From: Juglans regia
Lineage: Eukaryota > Streptophyta > Magnoliopsida > Fagales > Juglandaceae
DNA length: 64,000 nucleotides
Assembly (NCBI RefSeq): GCF_001411555.2
Contig: NC_049901.1
Coordinates: 33,552,838-33,616,837 of the forward strand
Reading direction: 5' to 3'
A program made the position numbers and the translations under genes. Position 1 is the stretch's first letter; each line of letters begins with the position of its first letter. Shown here piece after piece: positions 32,592 to 44,376 of the stretch. The notes under the pieces were generated by a model. It saw only the letters and a program-made list of their open reading frames with translations, was not told the origin of the DNA and did no database searches.

Positions 32592-33440
32592 TGACACACT
32601 AAAAAATGAGCAACACAAAGGCTGTCCCAAGTACAGGAAGATGTCGTGTAATAATTAGAAACAAATTCCTATATCGTCTCTTCAGGGAAAGTTACTTAAA
32701 ATCAAACTTGTTTAAAATAGTGAAGATATTCACAAAGAAAAAATAAAAATGGTGGTATGTGCAATGAATGGAAGAGTGCAACGGGAATGAAAAGAGCACT
32801 AGCCATGGACTAGATTCATATTTTTATATTTTTTTTAGTGTCAAAATGAAATGTAAGAGACTAACAAATTGAAATTCATAATCAAGGAATCAACTAAGCT
32901 AAACAATCTCAAATAATAAGAAAATTAATTAATAAAACCGAAATTAATTAAGTCCCAATTAACCTAATATGCAATGGAACTACAAGATTAACAAAATTAA
33001 ACTGAGAACTAAGGTAGATTAGAAAATAATTAATGCAGTATGAGCTGAAAATTGAAAAGCCCCAAAATTAAAATTCTAGGGTTCATCTTTGCATTTAAAT
33101 AAAAAATTCTTAAAATCAATCCATAACAATTGTAATGTATATTTAATGGAAGTTTAAAGAAGTGAGAAAAATAAATAACACCAAGTAAATAAACAGCAAA
33201 TAAAATGCCAAAAGGTCTAAGTCAAATATCTCAAATATACATTATAAACTTTGGACCCTTGGAGGAGCTCTTCAAATGCGTGCAGCGCTTTCCAAAATAT
33301 GTTTTTTCTCTATGCGTCTGTTTCTAGCAAGCTGTTCAAAACAAAAAAGAAAGAATAAACTTCCTCTCTCATTCGCGTCGTCCATCACCTAGCAAAAAGG
33401 ATTATTGCATTTTTTTCAAAATGCCCCAGCGTCTCGCTCC
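32592..33440 (-). repeat. Athila-like 5' LTR (minus-strand element)
   Basis: It begins TGACACACT next to the primer site. The first ~300 bases match 23158-23462; the remainder has no partner in the window because the other LTR is truncated. The right limit is estimated: CACTA coding sequence resumes by 33578. Confidence 0.65.
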
Positions 33441-33577
33441 GTTGCGTGCGTGCGTTGGTTTTCTTGCTTGTATTGTGCCGTCACCTATGTAAAAAATGCA
33501 TTTATAAAAAATGTATTGTACTGTCACCTATGTAAATAAAATATTTAATATTTTTATTCTTCATCTCCAGATGTATT

Positions 33578-35068
33578 TTACTTGCTTGTTTTAAAATCGA
33601 CTTCAATAACAGCTTCGTCATCGTCATCTTCTTCATCGACTTCCTCTTCGGACTCTACTTCTTCTTCTTCTTCTTCAAATTCTTCTTCTTCTTCACTTGC
33701 TTCATGAACTGAATGATCATTTAAAAAAGATGGGTCGAGATGTACGGGTGGAACGTAATCTCTACATAAGGGGATTAGTTCAAGTGCACTGAGGTCAACA
33801 AATAAATTAATACCCTCTCCATCTTCCTGGTAGGTCTCTATAATCGGAATGTCATTTTCCTTTCCACTATGATCGTGATCCGCTACCATTCCTGCATCAT
33901 AAATATTTCGAGGCACAAATTTTTGTACGACTCACTAAGTTATCTCCCCACTACCTTCATCGACCACTTTCATTGGATCAACCAAGTAATAGATTTGGGC
34001 AGCTTGACAAGCCAATACGAATGGATCATCTTTTTACCATTTACATGCAGTATTGACACTCGTAAAGTGACTACCCCTATGTATCGAAACCCGACCACAA
34101 CCTATATCCCACCAATCTAATTTAAAAACATATGTCACATTCCCACCTAGGTGTTTTAATTCGATAATGTCATGTACGACACCATAGTAGTCAATATCGT
34201 ATATTCCATGACATCCTTCGACCAACACACCACAGTTTTGCGTCTTTTGATTACGTTCACCGTCCATAGTATGGAATCTATAACCTCGAATCATGCATGC
34301 AGTGTATCGAAGTGCTCTGTGTGAGGGACCACGGGCCAGTGCATGCAACTTAAAAGAAACTACTACGGGATCATTAGTACGTTGTTTCAAAATCTAACAA
34401 ATGAAATATAAACAAAATTATTAAAAGTAAACAAGAATTAAAATGGTTCAAAAATATTTTTAATTCATTGGACATTTAAAATGCATATGCGTTGTTCTAA
34501 AATTCTTTTTCGTGTCTCGCCTCTATATTATCTTCGCCTTCTGTCCTATGTTTATCCATATGCTCACTGTATAGAAGTACAAAAGAATAAAATATTTGAA
34601 CACAGAAGTTATATAATAATTTTTTTATTAGAATTATTCTGCAACAACATACCTGAGATAGTCCTCAATCTCCTGACAATTATTCAACACGTACCACCAA
34701 GCTTTTCCTAAGTCTCTACCAATTAAGTCGTATCCCGTTTGTGCACCCATGGGTCATACATTTTAGGAAAACACTAATAGTTCATGAAGGGGAAGAGCAG
34801 CAAGATCAGCATTTTGCTCTTCACGATTAGATCGTGTCTTAACACCACGAAGATATAGAGAGCAAACTGTCAACCATTCATCGTGTATATAAGCCTCTAC
34901 TATTGAACTCTCAGCTCGGGCTTTATTCCCAACAGTGTGCTTCAATATACCCAAATATTTTTCAACTGAATATATCCAACGGAACAGGACCAGGCCACCT
35001 AGTGTATAAGTATAGTATATAAGCATATTACATATAGTATAATAATAATATTCTTGATCAATAATCAC
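33578..35068 (-). pseudogene. CACTA transposase remnant (DUF4218 and DUF4216)
   Basis: Minus strand: 35068-34655 encodes FRWIYSVEKYLGILKHTVGNKARAESS-type sequence and EAYIHDEWLTVCSLYL (DUF4218), then after a stop GAQTGYDLIGRDLGKAWWYVLNN, ending in a GTATG donor. 34480-34570 holds EHMDKHRTEG. 34390-34034 holds RGYRFHTMDGERNQKTQNCGV and YGVVHDIIELKHLGG..FKLDWWD (DUF4216). 33916-33578 is the very acidic C-terminus. The catalytic tnp2 domain normally upstream is absent; the next 5' sequence is the palindrome cluster, so a deletion is likely. Confidence 0.85.
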
Positions 35069-35189
35069 ATATTCACACTATATAACAACTATATTATCAA
35101 TAATAATATTATTAGATTATGTAATATATAACAACTATTATATATTATATTATAAATAATATATTATTTAGTATAAATTATAAAAAACT

Positions 35190-36130
35190 TATTCTAGAGA
35201 CGTTCGAATGTACCAATATAATGTTCGCATGTCTCAGGCATTAAATGACAAACGTGCACACGTAACAACCTAACGTTTGCATGTCATCAGAATTAATTAT
35301 TTTGATGTTCGAACGTTAAAATAGAAACATTCGAATGACTTTCTCGCTCATCTCGTGACGTTCGCATGTGAACACTTCAATATTCAAAAGTTATGTGTAT
35401 AAAGGCTTCCGTCCGAACTTGAAACGACATTTCAAATGAATCCTCTCATTTTCCTCTCGACGCCTCCACGCATATCGCTGACGTCAAACTCCACCACAAA
35501 CGTCACAAAAGAGGTAGGCATCCTCTTAACTTTTGGGTAGATTTTTTTTTATTTTTTTATGTTTAATGGAAGTTTCAGGGGTTTTTCAAACCCATTGGTG
35601 GCGGACTTTCATCTTGATTTTTCGGCCACCACAAGTTATCAATGGCCAAACGACCACCGTAGAAAGCTTTCTTGAAGTGTATACTTCATTTCTACGGTGC
35701 TTTTGGTCACTTTCATTATATTTAAGGTGTTAGGGAATGGCTAAGGCGACTCAGACATTTCTGTCTCGTAAAGTTTGAACATTACTTTCTCACGTTCGAA
35801 CATTATACCTTTCAAATGAGGAAGACAAAATAAACATTTGCACGTTTCTAGCTTTCACACGTATGATTGTTCATATTTTTTAGCGGCACATACGTGCGAA
35901 CGTTTTTTGGAATTCGTTAGAATGTAAAACCTTTCAGTTGCCAGAAAGGTTAGAAATGTTCGAAGTAATATTTATGTACATTCGAACGTATTAATAAATA
36001 CGTTCAAGAGCTTCCTCACGTACGAACGTATTTGTTTTGTTTGTTCAAATGTAATAATTTTCTTTTTATTTTATTAATACCGTGCGAACGTATATTTGGT
36101 TTAATTCAAACGTATGTTTTAGCCATCACG
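35190..36130. repeat. Internal cluster of ACGTTCGAACGT variants
   Basis: Diverged copies of the palindrome are spread through 35200-35400 and 35770-36130, between two divergently oriented coding regions. It corresponds to the cluster at 15-167 in the first element. Confidence 0.65.
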
Positions 36131-36227
36131 TTTAAATGTAACTCAACTTACGTTGGAATTTGGATTACAGTACATAATATGCATCATAGTACTAGTATTG
36201 CTCAGATTTTTTTCTTTCTTTCAAGAT

Positions 36228-37410
36228 ATGGCTCATCTTTTGACGACTACGAAAAGGGGGAGGGAATGAATAAGTCAGAACACATCTCGAATCGGGGCTC
36301 AAACAGTGATGTTCGAATGAAAAGTCATGCTCAATTAGTTCCACGAACTCATATGGGAGCAAAAGGGCGTTCGAGACGTGTTTGTTATGAGAGGCTAGAT
36401 GAGTATTTGCACATTGAAGGGTAGCATATACCCCTCAATGGTTCAAGAGTTTTATATGGGGATGTATTTCATGCCTCAGGATGCATCCTTTCACACCATG
36501 ATAATACGCGGTGTTCAATTCGTGGTCTCGGTGGATGTCATTTTTGAGCTTCTAGGGATCCGTCACATAGCTGAGATATCAACTGTAGGAGATGCTCAGC
36601 CTAGGGAGGAATCCCGAGTAGATGCACATGTAGGCACTTTTGCATCATCTACTGGCCCAGCTAACCGGTTGGAGGCTGAGGATATTGATGAGGAGGATGA
36701 CAACTGAGATGAGGATTTCTACAACATCACTGGGAGAGACCGAGAGCAGATCAATGGAAGAACTCCTTTAGCCAGGTACAACTCCTCCCTTTTTCCGCAT
36801 GTTGCATCTTATTATTGCAACAAATGTGCATCACGTGGCACATAAGGCCACATTTAGTCGGACTCGCGCATAGTTCCTAATATGAGTGGCACGTGGAGAG
36901 CCTATCGACTTGCCACTTCGTATTTTTGAGAGGATTCATTACGAGGTGACCGTCATGTCCATGGAAAACCTCCTATATGGAGTCCTCATTACCAAGCTAT
37001 TACTGGCCCAGAGGGTGCAACCCTAAGTGAAGGAGTGGATGACGGAGCAGATGAGCCCTATCGACATGACCACACACCGTTGGAGCATTGGACATGGGAG
37101 GGGGCATGCTAGACGTCAACCTAGCCATGTACCAGATCTTGTTCCTCCAACCCAGTCTGGGCCTAGTGTTGCTCCCCATATTGGGAGTACTAGTCAATTG
37201 CCGACAAGTACATCTATGGGAGATACGCAGCCTGCTTGGGTTGATGCGATGGTCACAAATATTACTTCGAACATTGAAGAAAAGATCGCGTCAATTGAAT
37301 AGAGTGTCACTGATTTTGTCACCGATGTTGTCCATTGGATAGATATCCTAAATGCAAAGGTCAACACATTGACTAACGATTTTAATAAATATGTAACCAA
37401 CTCGTACTGA
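36228..37410 (+). pseudogene. Broken copy of the Transposase_32-like gene
   Basis: It is clearly homologous to 243-1427: the same AAG/CAG-then-ATATGGCTC start, SICTLKGSIYPSMVQEFYMGM, MPQDASFHT, RGVQFVVSVDVI, DEDFY..TGRD, and DMTTHRWSIGHGRG. At least four stops or frameshifts interrupt it (near 36265, 36420, 36705, 36765 and 36870). The position inside the CACTA element is equivalent, so this gene is a standing part of the family. Confidence 0.85.
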
Positions 37411-37599
37411 GTATTTTTCACTTTTAACGTGTTTTTTACAAAATTTTATCATATTTTGTACCTTATTTTTATCATATGTAACGAACAATATTATTTAATA
37501 TATCTCTTATTTTTGAATTTCAATTATCAATCTTTTTTAAATTGAAATATCCAAATTTAATATTAAATCAATTAAAGTTTGAAAGTTGGTGCCAAAAAT

Positions 37600-37804
37600 T
37601 TCCATCTTTGCACGTAAATAGTCTCCACGTTAGAATGCCCAAGGCATGTTCTAATGTGAATATGTATACGTTCAAATGTAATGAAATTTATTGGCTGCCT
37701 TTAGTGACAGTTTCTACAAACCGTCACAGAAAATTCTTTTTTATGATGGTTTTGGCACTGTCACAATTTCCAAACCGTCAGAAAAACTCATTTCTGTTAG
37801 AGTG
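37600..37804. repeat. CACTA right subterminal repeats and terminus
   Basis: Two or three diverged palindrome copies (37610-37680) are followed by GTGACAGT..ACCGTCAC hairpins and a degraded terminus GTTAGAGTG at 37796-37804. TTG follows, matching the left flank. Confidence 0.75.
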
Positions 37805-37856
37805 TTGGAGGCTTGTTTATAGAACGATCGCAAGGAGCGGATATTGTTGACACATC

Positions 37857-38576
37857 TAGGGTGCCACCTGCCCCTTACGAGGCGAGGCAAACCCTTCCTC
37901 GCCCTCTGCCTCCCGCCCTCGTATGGGCAGGGGTGGGGATTTTTTCCACGTAATCGGCCTCCGTCCATGTAGGGGCGGGGTAACTCGTCCTTTGCACGGG
38001 GTGCAGGGATGGACATCCGTCTATCCGCCCCCTCCTCCTCTCGCCGGCTCCCCCAATTGATTACAACAAACCCAAACACCAAAACAAGTTACAAACTCAG
38101 AGCAAGAGAGATTTATCTATCTCGATGTCTCTTACAACAATAAACAAACCCAGATCAAGAGAGATTCATCTACCTCAGCGTCTATTACTTTCATGGCAAA
38201 CGAAATCGATTCCTCTCAGCGGCGTCTATTACAACAAACCCAATCGAGTCCTCTTTGCCGGCGTCTGTTACTTTCATGGCAAATGAGACCGAGAGAGTTC
38301 AGGATGAGAGAGATTGAGACAAGAGAGATTGAGAGAGTTCGAGAGAGTTTGGGACAAGAGAGATCGAGAGACTTTGGGTGGGGGGGGGGGGGGGGGGTTT
38401 GGTTGGCCTTCTACATGCGGGAGCGGGGGCAGGGGATCCCCCCATCTACATGGTTGGCTTTCTCCCTCCTCTGCAACGCCCCCCATCTATGCGAAGCGGA
38501 TCCCCTGCCCCACCCAGGTTGGGGCAGGGTGAATGGGGCGGTGCAGTGGGTGGTAGGCACCCACTGCCCACCCCTA
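37857..38576. mobile_element. Non-autonomous hAT-type element, GC-rich ends
   Basis: The ends are TAGGGTGCC and CACCCCTA, flanked by GACACATC at 37849-37856 and 38577-38584, a perfect 8-bp duplication. The interior has C-rich and G-rich arms (including a G18 run at about 38380-38398) around a duplicated module containing TTACTTTCATGGCAAA. No transposase sequence is seen; frames in the arms are composition artefacts. Confidence 0.82.
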
Positions 38577-38584
38577 GACACATC

Positions 38585-39731
38585 CCAATATATATCAATT
38601 AGCATCAAACAACCAGAGATTCAACATGGCTGGGGATCCACATTAGCGTGACGTACTACTTTTGTTTGAACCAGCATTGAAGCCAAACTTCTTCTAGGAT
38701 AGATGAGGTAATTCAGGTGAGATCCAAATATGGTTCCATCACTACTACACTTGATCTTCTCTATCCATTAGCATCAATGGTACCGCCATGTGAGATTGTT
38801 GTCAAGTGCAAGAAGTTGTTCTCGCCTAGCTTAAACTTTCCCAACGGCTTGATTTAAAGCTTTCGGGAAAGTGGTCATGTGTTCACTAGATAGGGAACTT
38901 AAGGATGGCTTGATGAATATAAATGAAATCCTTATAGGTTAGGTGCGGTATTCATAGGAAATGAGTTCACATGATGGGCATAGAAGTCTTGAAGGTAGCT
39001 GGCTGAGGGTTGGCATCACATTCAATACGAGAAGAGACATATACCTGAGAAATGACATCACCGTTAATGTCATCTTGGGACTCAATTTCTTGAGATATTC
39101 GTAGAGGGGATTGACTTTGCTAATGAAGTCGTGATCAAATGAAGGGACAGGTAAAATGAACATCCTTCTCTATGCACTCCCCCTGCAAGCGATCGATTTT
39201 TAAGTGGCAGAATTACTTCTGTGTCTCAAGATTAAACCAATTTGAATATTAAAAACACAAATTTAGTTTGTGAGTGAAGTTTGTCGCGGTTAACCCTGCA
39301 AACATGAAATTATGGCAGACACAAGATTGTATGATTTTTGGAATGTCAAGACAAAACTCGAAGGAAAAAACTTCATTTGGAAGAAGATTCCGTCAAAATC
39401 TAAGATTCGTGGTGACTTTTCCGATTTGTTTATTATTTCTTCACTCGGCAACATCACTTTCTTGTGATCATGTGTCTAGTTTTAGGGGATGGGAATTGGA
39501 AAATGATTTGCATAGTTGTAGAGTGTATAAGTTATGCGCATTCTTTTTTAAAAAGGTGGCAAATATAGAATCTATAATCAATTATTTTAAAGGTTCATAC
39601 TAATATTTTTTAAAATAATTGCACGAAACTTGCATATGTACTTTAAAAGTGATTCTCTTTGATGGATAATGACGTATAATTAGCACCAAATTAGTAGATG
39701 TACAACTAAATTGGGAAAAATTTAAATACTA
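38585..39731. other. Unassigned stretch, possible decayed coding sequence
   Basis: The left part may continue the old copia sequence split by the CACTA and hAT insertions. Bases 38770-39165 on the minus strand have open pieces in shifted frames that look coding-like but match no family I know. The plus frame at 39274-39603 (109 residues) is also unrecognised. Confidence 0.25.
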
Positions 39732-40380
39732 AGGCCGCATTTGGATTGCAAAATGGTCTTGTCACATCTCATCTCATTTCGTCTCATTTCAACATCCAAA
39801 CATCACAAATACAAGCAGTTTTTAATTTAAAATATTCAACTTTTTTATGTAATAATTATCTAATCATTACAACTTTCTCAAAATTTAAAAAAAATATATA
39901 AAAAATATTTCAACTTTTCCTAAAATAAAAATAATATTAAAAATTTATATTCTAACAATAATATTTTAAACTTTATATAATATTTTTATTTAATTTTTTC
40001 TCTTTTTTTTTTTTCCAAAACTCCATAAAATATCTTAACTCAAACCATTTCACTACTATTCACAAACTATTTCACAATTATTCACAAAGAAAAATGCTTC
40101 TCACACCGAGAGAACCTACCGATCCTCTATTTTTATTTTTTTTTACTTAATGGATATGAAAGTGTTTTGTAATGAGTTTGTGGGTTTTTCTTTTCTTTTT
40201 TTTTTCAGACTTTTTGAAGGCGTTTTAAAAATATTTTAAAAGAATTAAAAAAAAATTAAGAGTGTAATTTTCACTATCGGTATAATGCATGGATCACCTT
40301 TCTCGATGACTGTAACATTGTTTATTAATAATTTCTTATCTATCTCATATTCTCAACATCTAAATATGACCTAAAACAAA
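39732..40380. repeat. AT-rich dispersed repeat, copy 3, interrupted
   Basis: The start GCATTTGGATTG and ATCTCATCTCATTTCG and an end with ATCTCATATTCTCAACATCTAAAT match the family at 5503 and 7838. About 250 bases (roughly 40086-40335, beginning GAAAAATGCTTCTCACACCGAGAG) look like a separate small insertion within it. Confidence 0.5.
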
Positions 40381-41028
40381 ATTTGCTCTAAATTCCAGAA
40401 AATATATCCAAGCAGCACGAAACTAATCATCAATAAAGGGAAGAACGTAATTATATTAGCCATCATAAGAATCCATAGGTGCAATTAACACCCAGAACAT
40501 CTGAATTGGATTAACTCAAAAGATGAGTTTGCTTAGAAAATTGGCAAAGCTCACAACTATTACTAGAGTGGATGGGTACAGAAGGAAAAAGATGGGACAG
40601 GCTACGATCAAAAGGGTGACACGGGTATTTTGTCTTGGTTGACCAACATATTGTTGACATTCAATGCCGAGTCGGGTGGTTGAAATAGGTAGAGCCCCTG
40701 AAACAATGTGCTTTGTCCAATCTTCCTAGCTCACGTTCTGGAACTAAGATTGCGGGAAGGATTTAAATAGGAAAATAGATAACGCGAAGATTGCGGGAAG
40801 GATTTAAAGGAAATTAAAGAGTATAAAGGTCTAAAAATTAAAATTTCTTAAAAGAATTTCAATCTTTAAGTCTTGATATTGTTGGTTCTCTGTACAAAGT
40901 TAATAAAAACACATCTAAAAAGATTTATACCCTAATCTTAAAATCAAACTAGAGTTACCACCAGGGAGATGTAGACCTGCTATAATAGCCAAGAGAAATT
41001 CTTTCTAATTCTCTAGGACAAGGCCGCT
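40381..41028. other. Left flank of the nested copia element
   Basis: AT-rich DNA with a duplicated AAGATTGCGGGAAGGATTTAAA (near 40749 and 40787). It continues, after removal of the copia element, at 51164. It may be an older LTR-type sequence, but nothing specific is recognised. Confidence 0.35.
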
Positions 41029-41267
41029 TAAAAGATTCAAAATTGATTTGTAATTCTCAACACACAAGTTACATGTACATGGATTGTCTTATATACACGT
41101 GCAAGCCTAAGGTTATGGACAAACGCAATAACTATGATAGATACAGCTTGTTGCATGTAAGGCAAGTATCCTTGACTTGTGGAGAGGATCAGCTTGATTG
41201 CCGGTGATCCTTGATTTGCATTGTTTGATTGTCAAGCTTGATTCAATCATCACATTTCTCCTTAACA
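41029..41267 (-). repeat. Older copia 3' LTR
   Basis: 239 bp, matching 50925-51163 with roughly 20-25 differences by eye. On the minus strand it starts TGTTAAGG and ends CTTTTA. The polypurine tract adjoins its start. Confidence 0.92.
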
Positions 41268-41412
41268 CGCCCCCCCAATCTTAATGGGGAGGTACGAACC
41301 ATAAGCTTGTTATAAAGTAGACTAAATTTGGAGGCCACCAAGGGTTTAGTTACGACATTTACAGGTTGGTCCTTAGCAGAAATGAATCGAACTTGAAGCT
41401 GACCACGGGTAA
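41243..41412 (-). pseudogene. Older copia RNase H C-terminus
   Basis: The frame encodes RGQLQVRFISAKDQPVNVVTKPLVASKF, the conserved copia end (consensus ...DQLADIFTK). It is separated from the rest of RNase H (46056-46228) by the younger copia element; the two parts join in frame across the GGTAA duplication. Confidence 0.88.
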
Positions 41413-41626
41413 TGATAACCACAAAATTCAAACCACCGAGATTTCCTTGGCTTCTCACTTATCTTATCCACTTGATCAGTTATGATTGAATGATACAGAT
41501 TGACTGTATTTAAATTTCTGTTATTATATATCTTTGTATTTCAAATTTCTTCTGTAATTGTATATAAATGAGAATAGTCACACGGTTTTTGGCATTGAGG
41601 CCAATACCATTTTACAGAGTTTTACA
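41413..41626 (+). repeat. Younger copia 5' LTR
   Basis: 214 bp. It lacks about 30 bases present in the right LTR (AAACACTTATCTACTTTAG region) and otherwise is nearly identical. Confidence 0.95.
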
Positions 41627-41687
41627 TGATATCACAGCCATTGGCATACGCCTAATTTCAATCGATCCTTTCATTCTCACCTATGGC

Positions 41688-42377
41688 TTCCTCTTCTTCC
41701 GCTTCCTCCATTGTTACCTTTGCTCCTCCAAACATTGGTCATCTTGTGTCGATCAAGCTGAGTGCTTAAACTATCTCATATGGTCATCTTAGATTGTGCC
41801 AGTGCTGAAAAGTCATGACTTGATGGGCTTCGTGGATGGTTCTAAGCCGTGTCCATCAAAGTCCCTTGATGGTTCTCTTAATCCAGATTATATTCTCTGG
41901 AATAAGAAAGATCAGAGTGTTATAAGTTGGATCAATCCCACTTTGTCTGACAAGGTGCTAGCTTTTGTCTATGGCATCACATCTGCTCGAGAGGTATGGA
42001 GTTCTCTAGCAAACAAGTTTGCCTCTCAATCCAGATACTGTGTGCACCACCTAAAGCGAAAGCTGCAGACTCTTCATCAAGGATCAATGAAGTGCACTGA
42101 TTTTCTTGAAAAGGCGAAGTTGGTGTCAGATGAATTAGCTGCAGTTGGTAACCCACTTGAGGACGATGACTTAATGTCTTATATCGTGAGTGGTCTCAAC
42201 CCCTCCTTTAATCCTTTTATAACCTCTCTGTCCTTTGCTACTAGAGACAAGAATGTTTCTTTTGAAGATTTTCAAGCTGAGCACTTGTCCTATGAACTGT
42301 TATTGGAAAACCAGAATACTTCTATACCAACTGAGACCAAAAATTTTGCATTCTTCACTCCCAAATCCAACCAATAG
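41688..42377 (+). pseudogene. Younger copia gag
   Basis: It starts with ATG at 41688 (MASSSSASS...), has a one-base shift near 41766 and a stop near 41790, then is open from 41793. It encodes LKSHDLMGFVDG, INPTLSDKVLAFVYG, AREVWSSLANKF and the helices ending GLNPSFNPF, the UBN2/copia gag pattern. Confidence 0.9.
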
Positions 42378-42484
42378 CAGTACAATCGTAGACCCAAAAA
42401 CCCAAGTAAACCATATTCACATAATCCTCGTCCTCAATATTCACCAAAACCCTCTGGTTACCTTCCTCACCTCAGCCAAATCAG

Positions 42485-43777
42485 ATGCAGCACTCATTTT
42501 CCACTCCCTCACCTTGTCAAATCTATGGAAAGTTAAGTCATAAGGCATTAGATTGCTTTCACATAATGGAGTATGCATATCAGGGTCGTCATCCACCAAC
42601 TCAATTAGCTACTATTTTGCCACATACCAATGTTGAGCAAGAGGAAGAGACATGGTTTGCTGACAGTGGAGCTAACCAGCACATTACTGCCAATCTGGAG
42701 CATCTCACTCTGCAACAACCATACACAAGACAAGAAAATGTAGCTGTTGGTAATGGCCAAGGTTTGAGTATTGCACATACTAGTACTGCTATTTTTCATA
42801 CCCTTGAAGCTAAATTAAACCTCAAACGTGTCCTCCATTGTCCTCAAGCTTCTGCCAATTTGCTTTCCATCAATCAATTATGTCTTGATAATAATTGCTT
42901 CTTTATTCTAACTGGTACTCATTATTTTGTCAAGGACATACAAATGGGGGCGACACTACTGGAAGGCAGGAGTGAAGGTGGTCTCTATCCAATCCACTTG
43001 CAATCAATGTCTATCAATAAATCACATGCTTTGGCTACCATGGTAGGAATAAAAGCACCAGTTTCTGTTTGGCATTCTAGATTAGGACATGCATCTCTTC
43101 CCATTGTATCTCAGTTATTAAATAAACATTCCTTACCTATTGAAGGATCAGTGAATAAAATGCATTTTTGTGAACCTTGCCAACTTGGCAAAGGTAAACA
43201 ACTTCCTTTCAAACCTTCTACTCGTGTTTCTTCCTTTCCTTTGCAGTTAATTCATACCGATGTATGGTCTTGTTCTACTAAAACTCTCAGTGGCTGCAAG
43301 TATTATGTTATATTCATTGATGACTTTTCACGATTCTCATGGCTTTATCCTTTCCAAAATAAATCTGATGTATATGCTTGTTTTGTTAAATTCAAAACAC
43401 TAGTTGAAAACCAATTTTCCTGCAAAATTAAGCAATTACAATCGGATGGAGGTGGAGAAAACATGTCCAACCAATTTCAATTGTTTCTTTCCTCTAATGG
43501 AATCCAACATCGCCACACTTGTCCTCATACACCCCAACAAAATGGGGTTGCTGAGCGCAAACATTGTCATGTAGTGGAAATGGGACTGTCTCTGTTAGCT
43601 CAGTCACTTTTGCCCACTAACTTCTGGGTTGATGGCTTTTTAACATCCATCTTTCTCATTAATAGACTGCCAACAGCTACTCTTGATAACCAAACACCAT
43701 ATCTTAAATTATTTAGCAAGCACCTTAATTATACCTCCCTGCGCACCTTTGGTTGTGCTTGTTTCCCATTATTGTGA
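42485..43777 (+). pseudogene. Younger copia protease and integrase
   Basis: The 430-residue frame starts with a degenerate zinc knuckle (CQIYGKLSHKALDC, second Cys replaced by Tyr), then the protease WFADSGANQHIT, GAG-pre-integrase (VWHSRLGHAS, FCEPCQLGKG) and the integrase core with Asp in HTDVW, Asp in QSDGGGE and Glu in NGVAERKH. It ends at a TGA where the family usually has an Arg codon (LLxPYATHKL). Confidence 0.93.
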
Positions 43778-43798
43778 CCATATGCAACTCACAAATTA

Positions 43799-44376
43799 AT
43801 GTTCAGATCCAAATATTTCATATTTCTAGGCTATAGTTCCCATCAAAATGGATATAGATGCTTGGATCCTGTCACTCAAAAAGTGTTAATCTCATGGCAT
43901 GTTGTGTTTAATGTGAATACATTTCCTGCTAAGGATGGATTGCAATCCTCTGAACCTCTTCTAGTGGTCTCCTTTCAAGGTACATCTTTATCTTCTCCTT
44001 CTTTTTCTTTATCTACTTCTAATTTACCACATTCATCTCCAATTATTTCATATTCACTTGATTCTCCTCTAGAATCCTTACGTGCCCCCACTACTCCTAA
44101 TATTTCCACTCTACCTTCTCCCATACCTGGTCAGCTCATATCCTCTCTATACCTAAAGTTTCCTCTTCTTCCAATCAATCTCATCACCCCATGAAAACTC
44201 GCTCCCAAACGGGCAACCTCAAACCTTGCACATTTTCAGATTTTAAACAATATTCCACCAAATATCCTCTCCAAGCATTATCTAGTAATGTGACTCCACT
44301 TGAACCAAACTCTTACCGACAAGCTACTTTATTACCTGAATGGTGTACTACTATGAGAGAGGAATATGATGCTTGA
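43799..44376 (+). pseudogene. Younger copia integrase tail and linker
   Basis: It encodes FRSKYFIFLGYSSHQNGYRCLDP (integrase C-terminal motif) followed by a Ser/Pro-rich linker and KTRSQTG, the usual segment before the RT. A frame change occurs near 44190. Confidence 0.88.

Larger units (their letters stand above)
23158..33440 (-). mobile_element. Athila-like Ty3/gypsy retrotransposon, internally deleted
   Basis: On the minus strand the order is LTR (right side, from 32592), a primer site matching tRNA-Asp (32568-32585), gag, a degenerate zinc knuckle, an aspartic protease with DLGSSVN, reverse transcriptase and the start of RNase H, then a 305-bp piece of the 3' LTR (23158-23462). Integrase and most of the 3' LTR are missing. 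The LTR piece and the right LTR share about 300 bases (for example CACAAAGGCTGTCCCAAG). A second LTR-type sequence (23463-28705) sits at the deletion junction. The right boundary near 33440 is approximate; no target duplication was found. Confidence 0.8.
14464..37804. mobile_element. Complete-ended CACTA element, 23.3 kb with nested insertions
   Basis: The left end CACTACAACACA (14464) and degraded right end GTTAGAGTG (to 37804) are flanked by TTG on both sides (14461-14463, 37805-37807), the expected 3-bp duplication. Both ends carry GTGACGGT/ACCGTCAC subterminal hairpins and ACGTTCGAACGT variants. Contents in order: a Transposase_24-type gene (minus), a transposase remnant with DUF4218 and DUF4216 (minus), a palindrome cluster, and a broken Transposase_32-like gene (plus). 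A LINE with a hAT inside it, and an Athila-like element with another LTR sequence inside it, account for most of the length. Confidence 0.85.

Noticed and set aside
33440..33577. Target duplication for the Athila-like element.
   Set aside because: The left flank is GAACG, but no matching five bases were found near the right end; it may be deleted or the boundary is wrong.
38193..38651. A 152-residue plus frame and overlapping Gly/Pro-rich frames.
   Set aside because: They arise from the G- and C-rich arms and the G-run of the non-autonomous hAT-type element.
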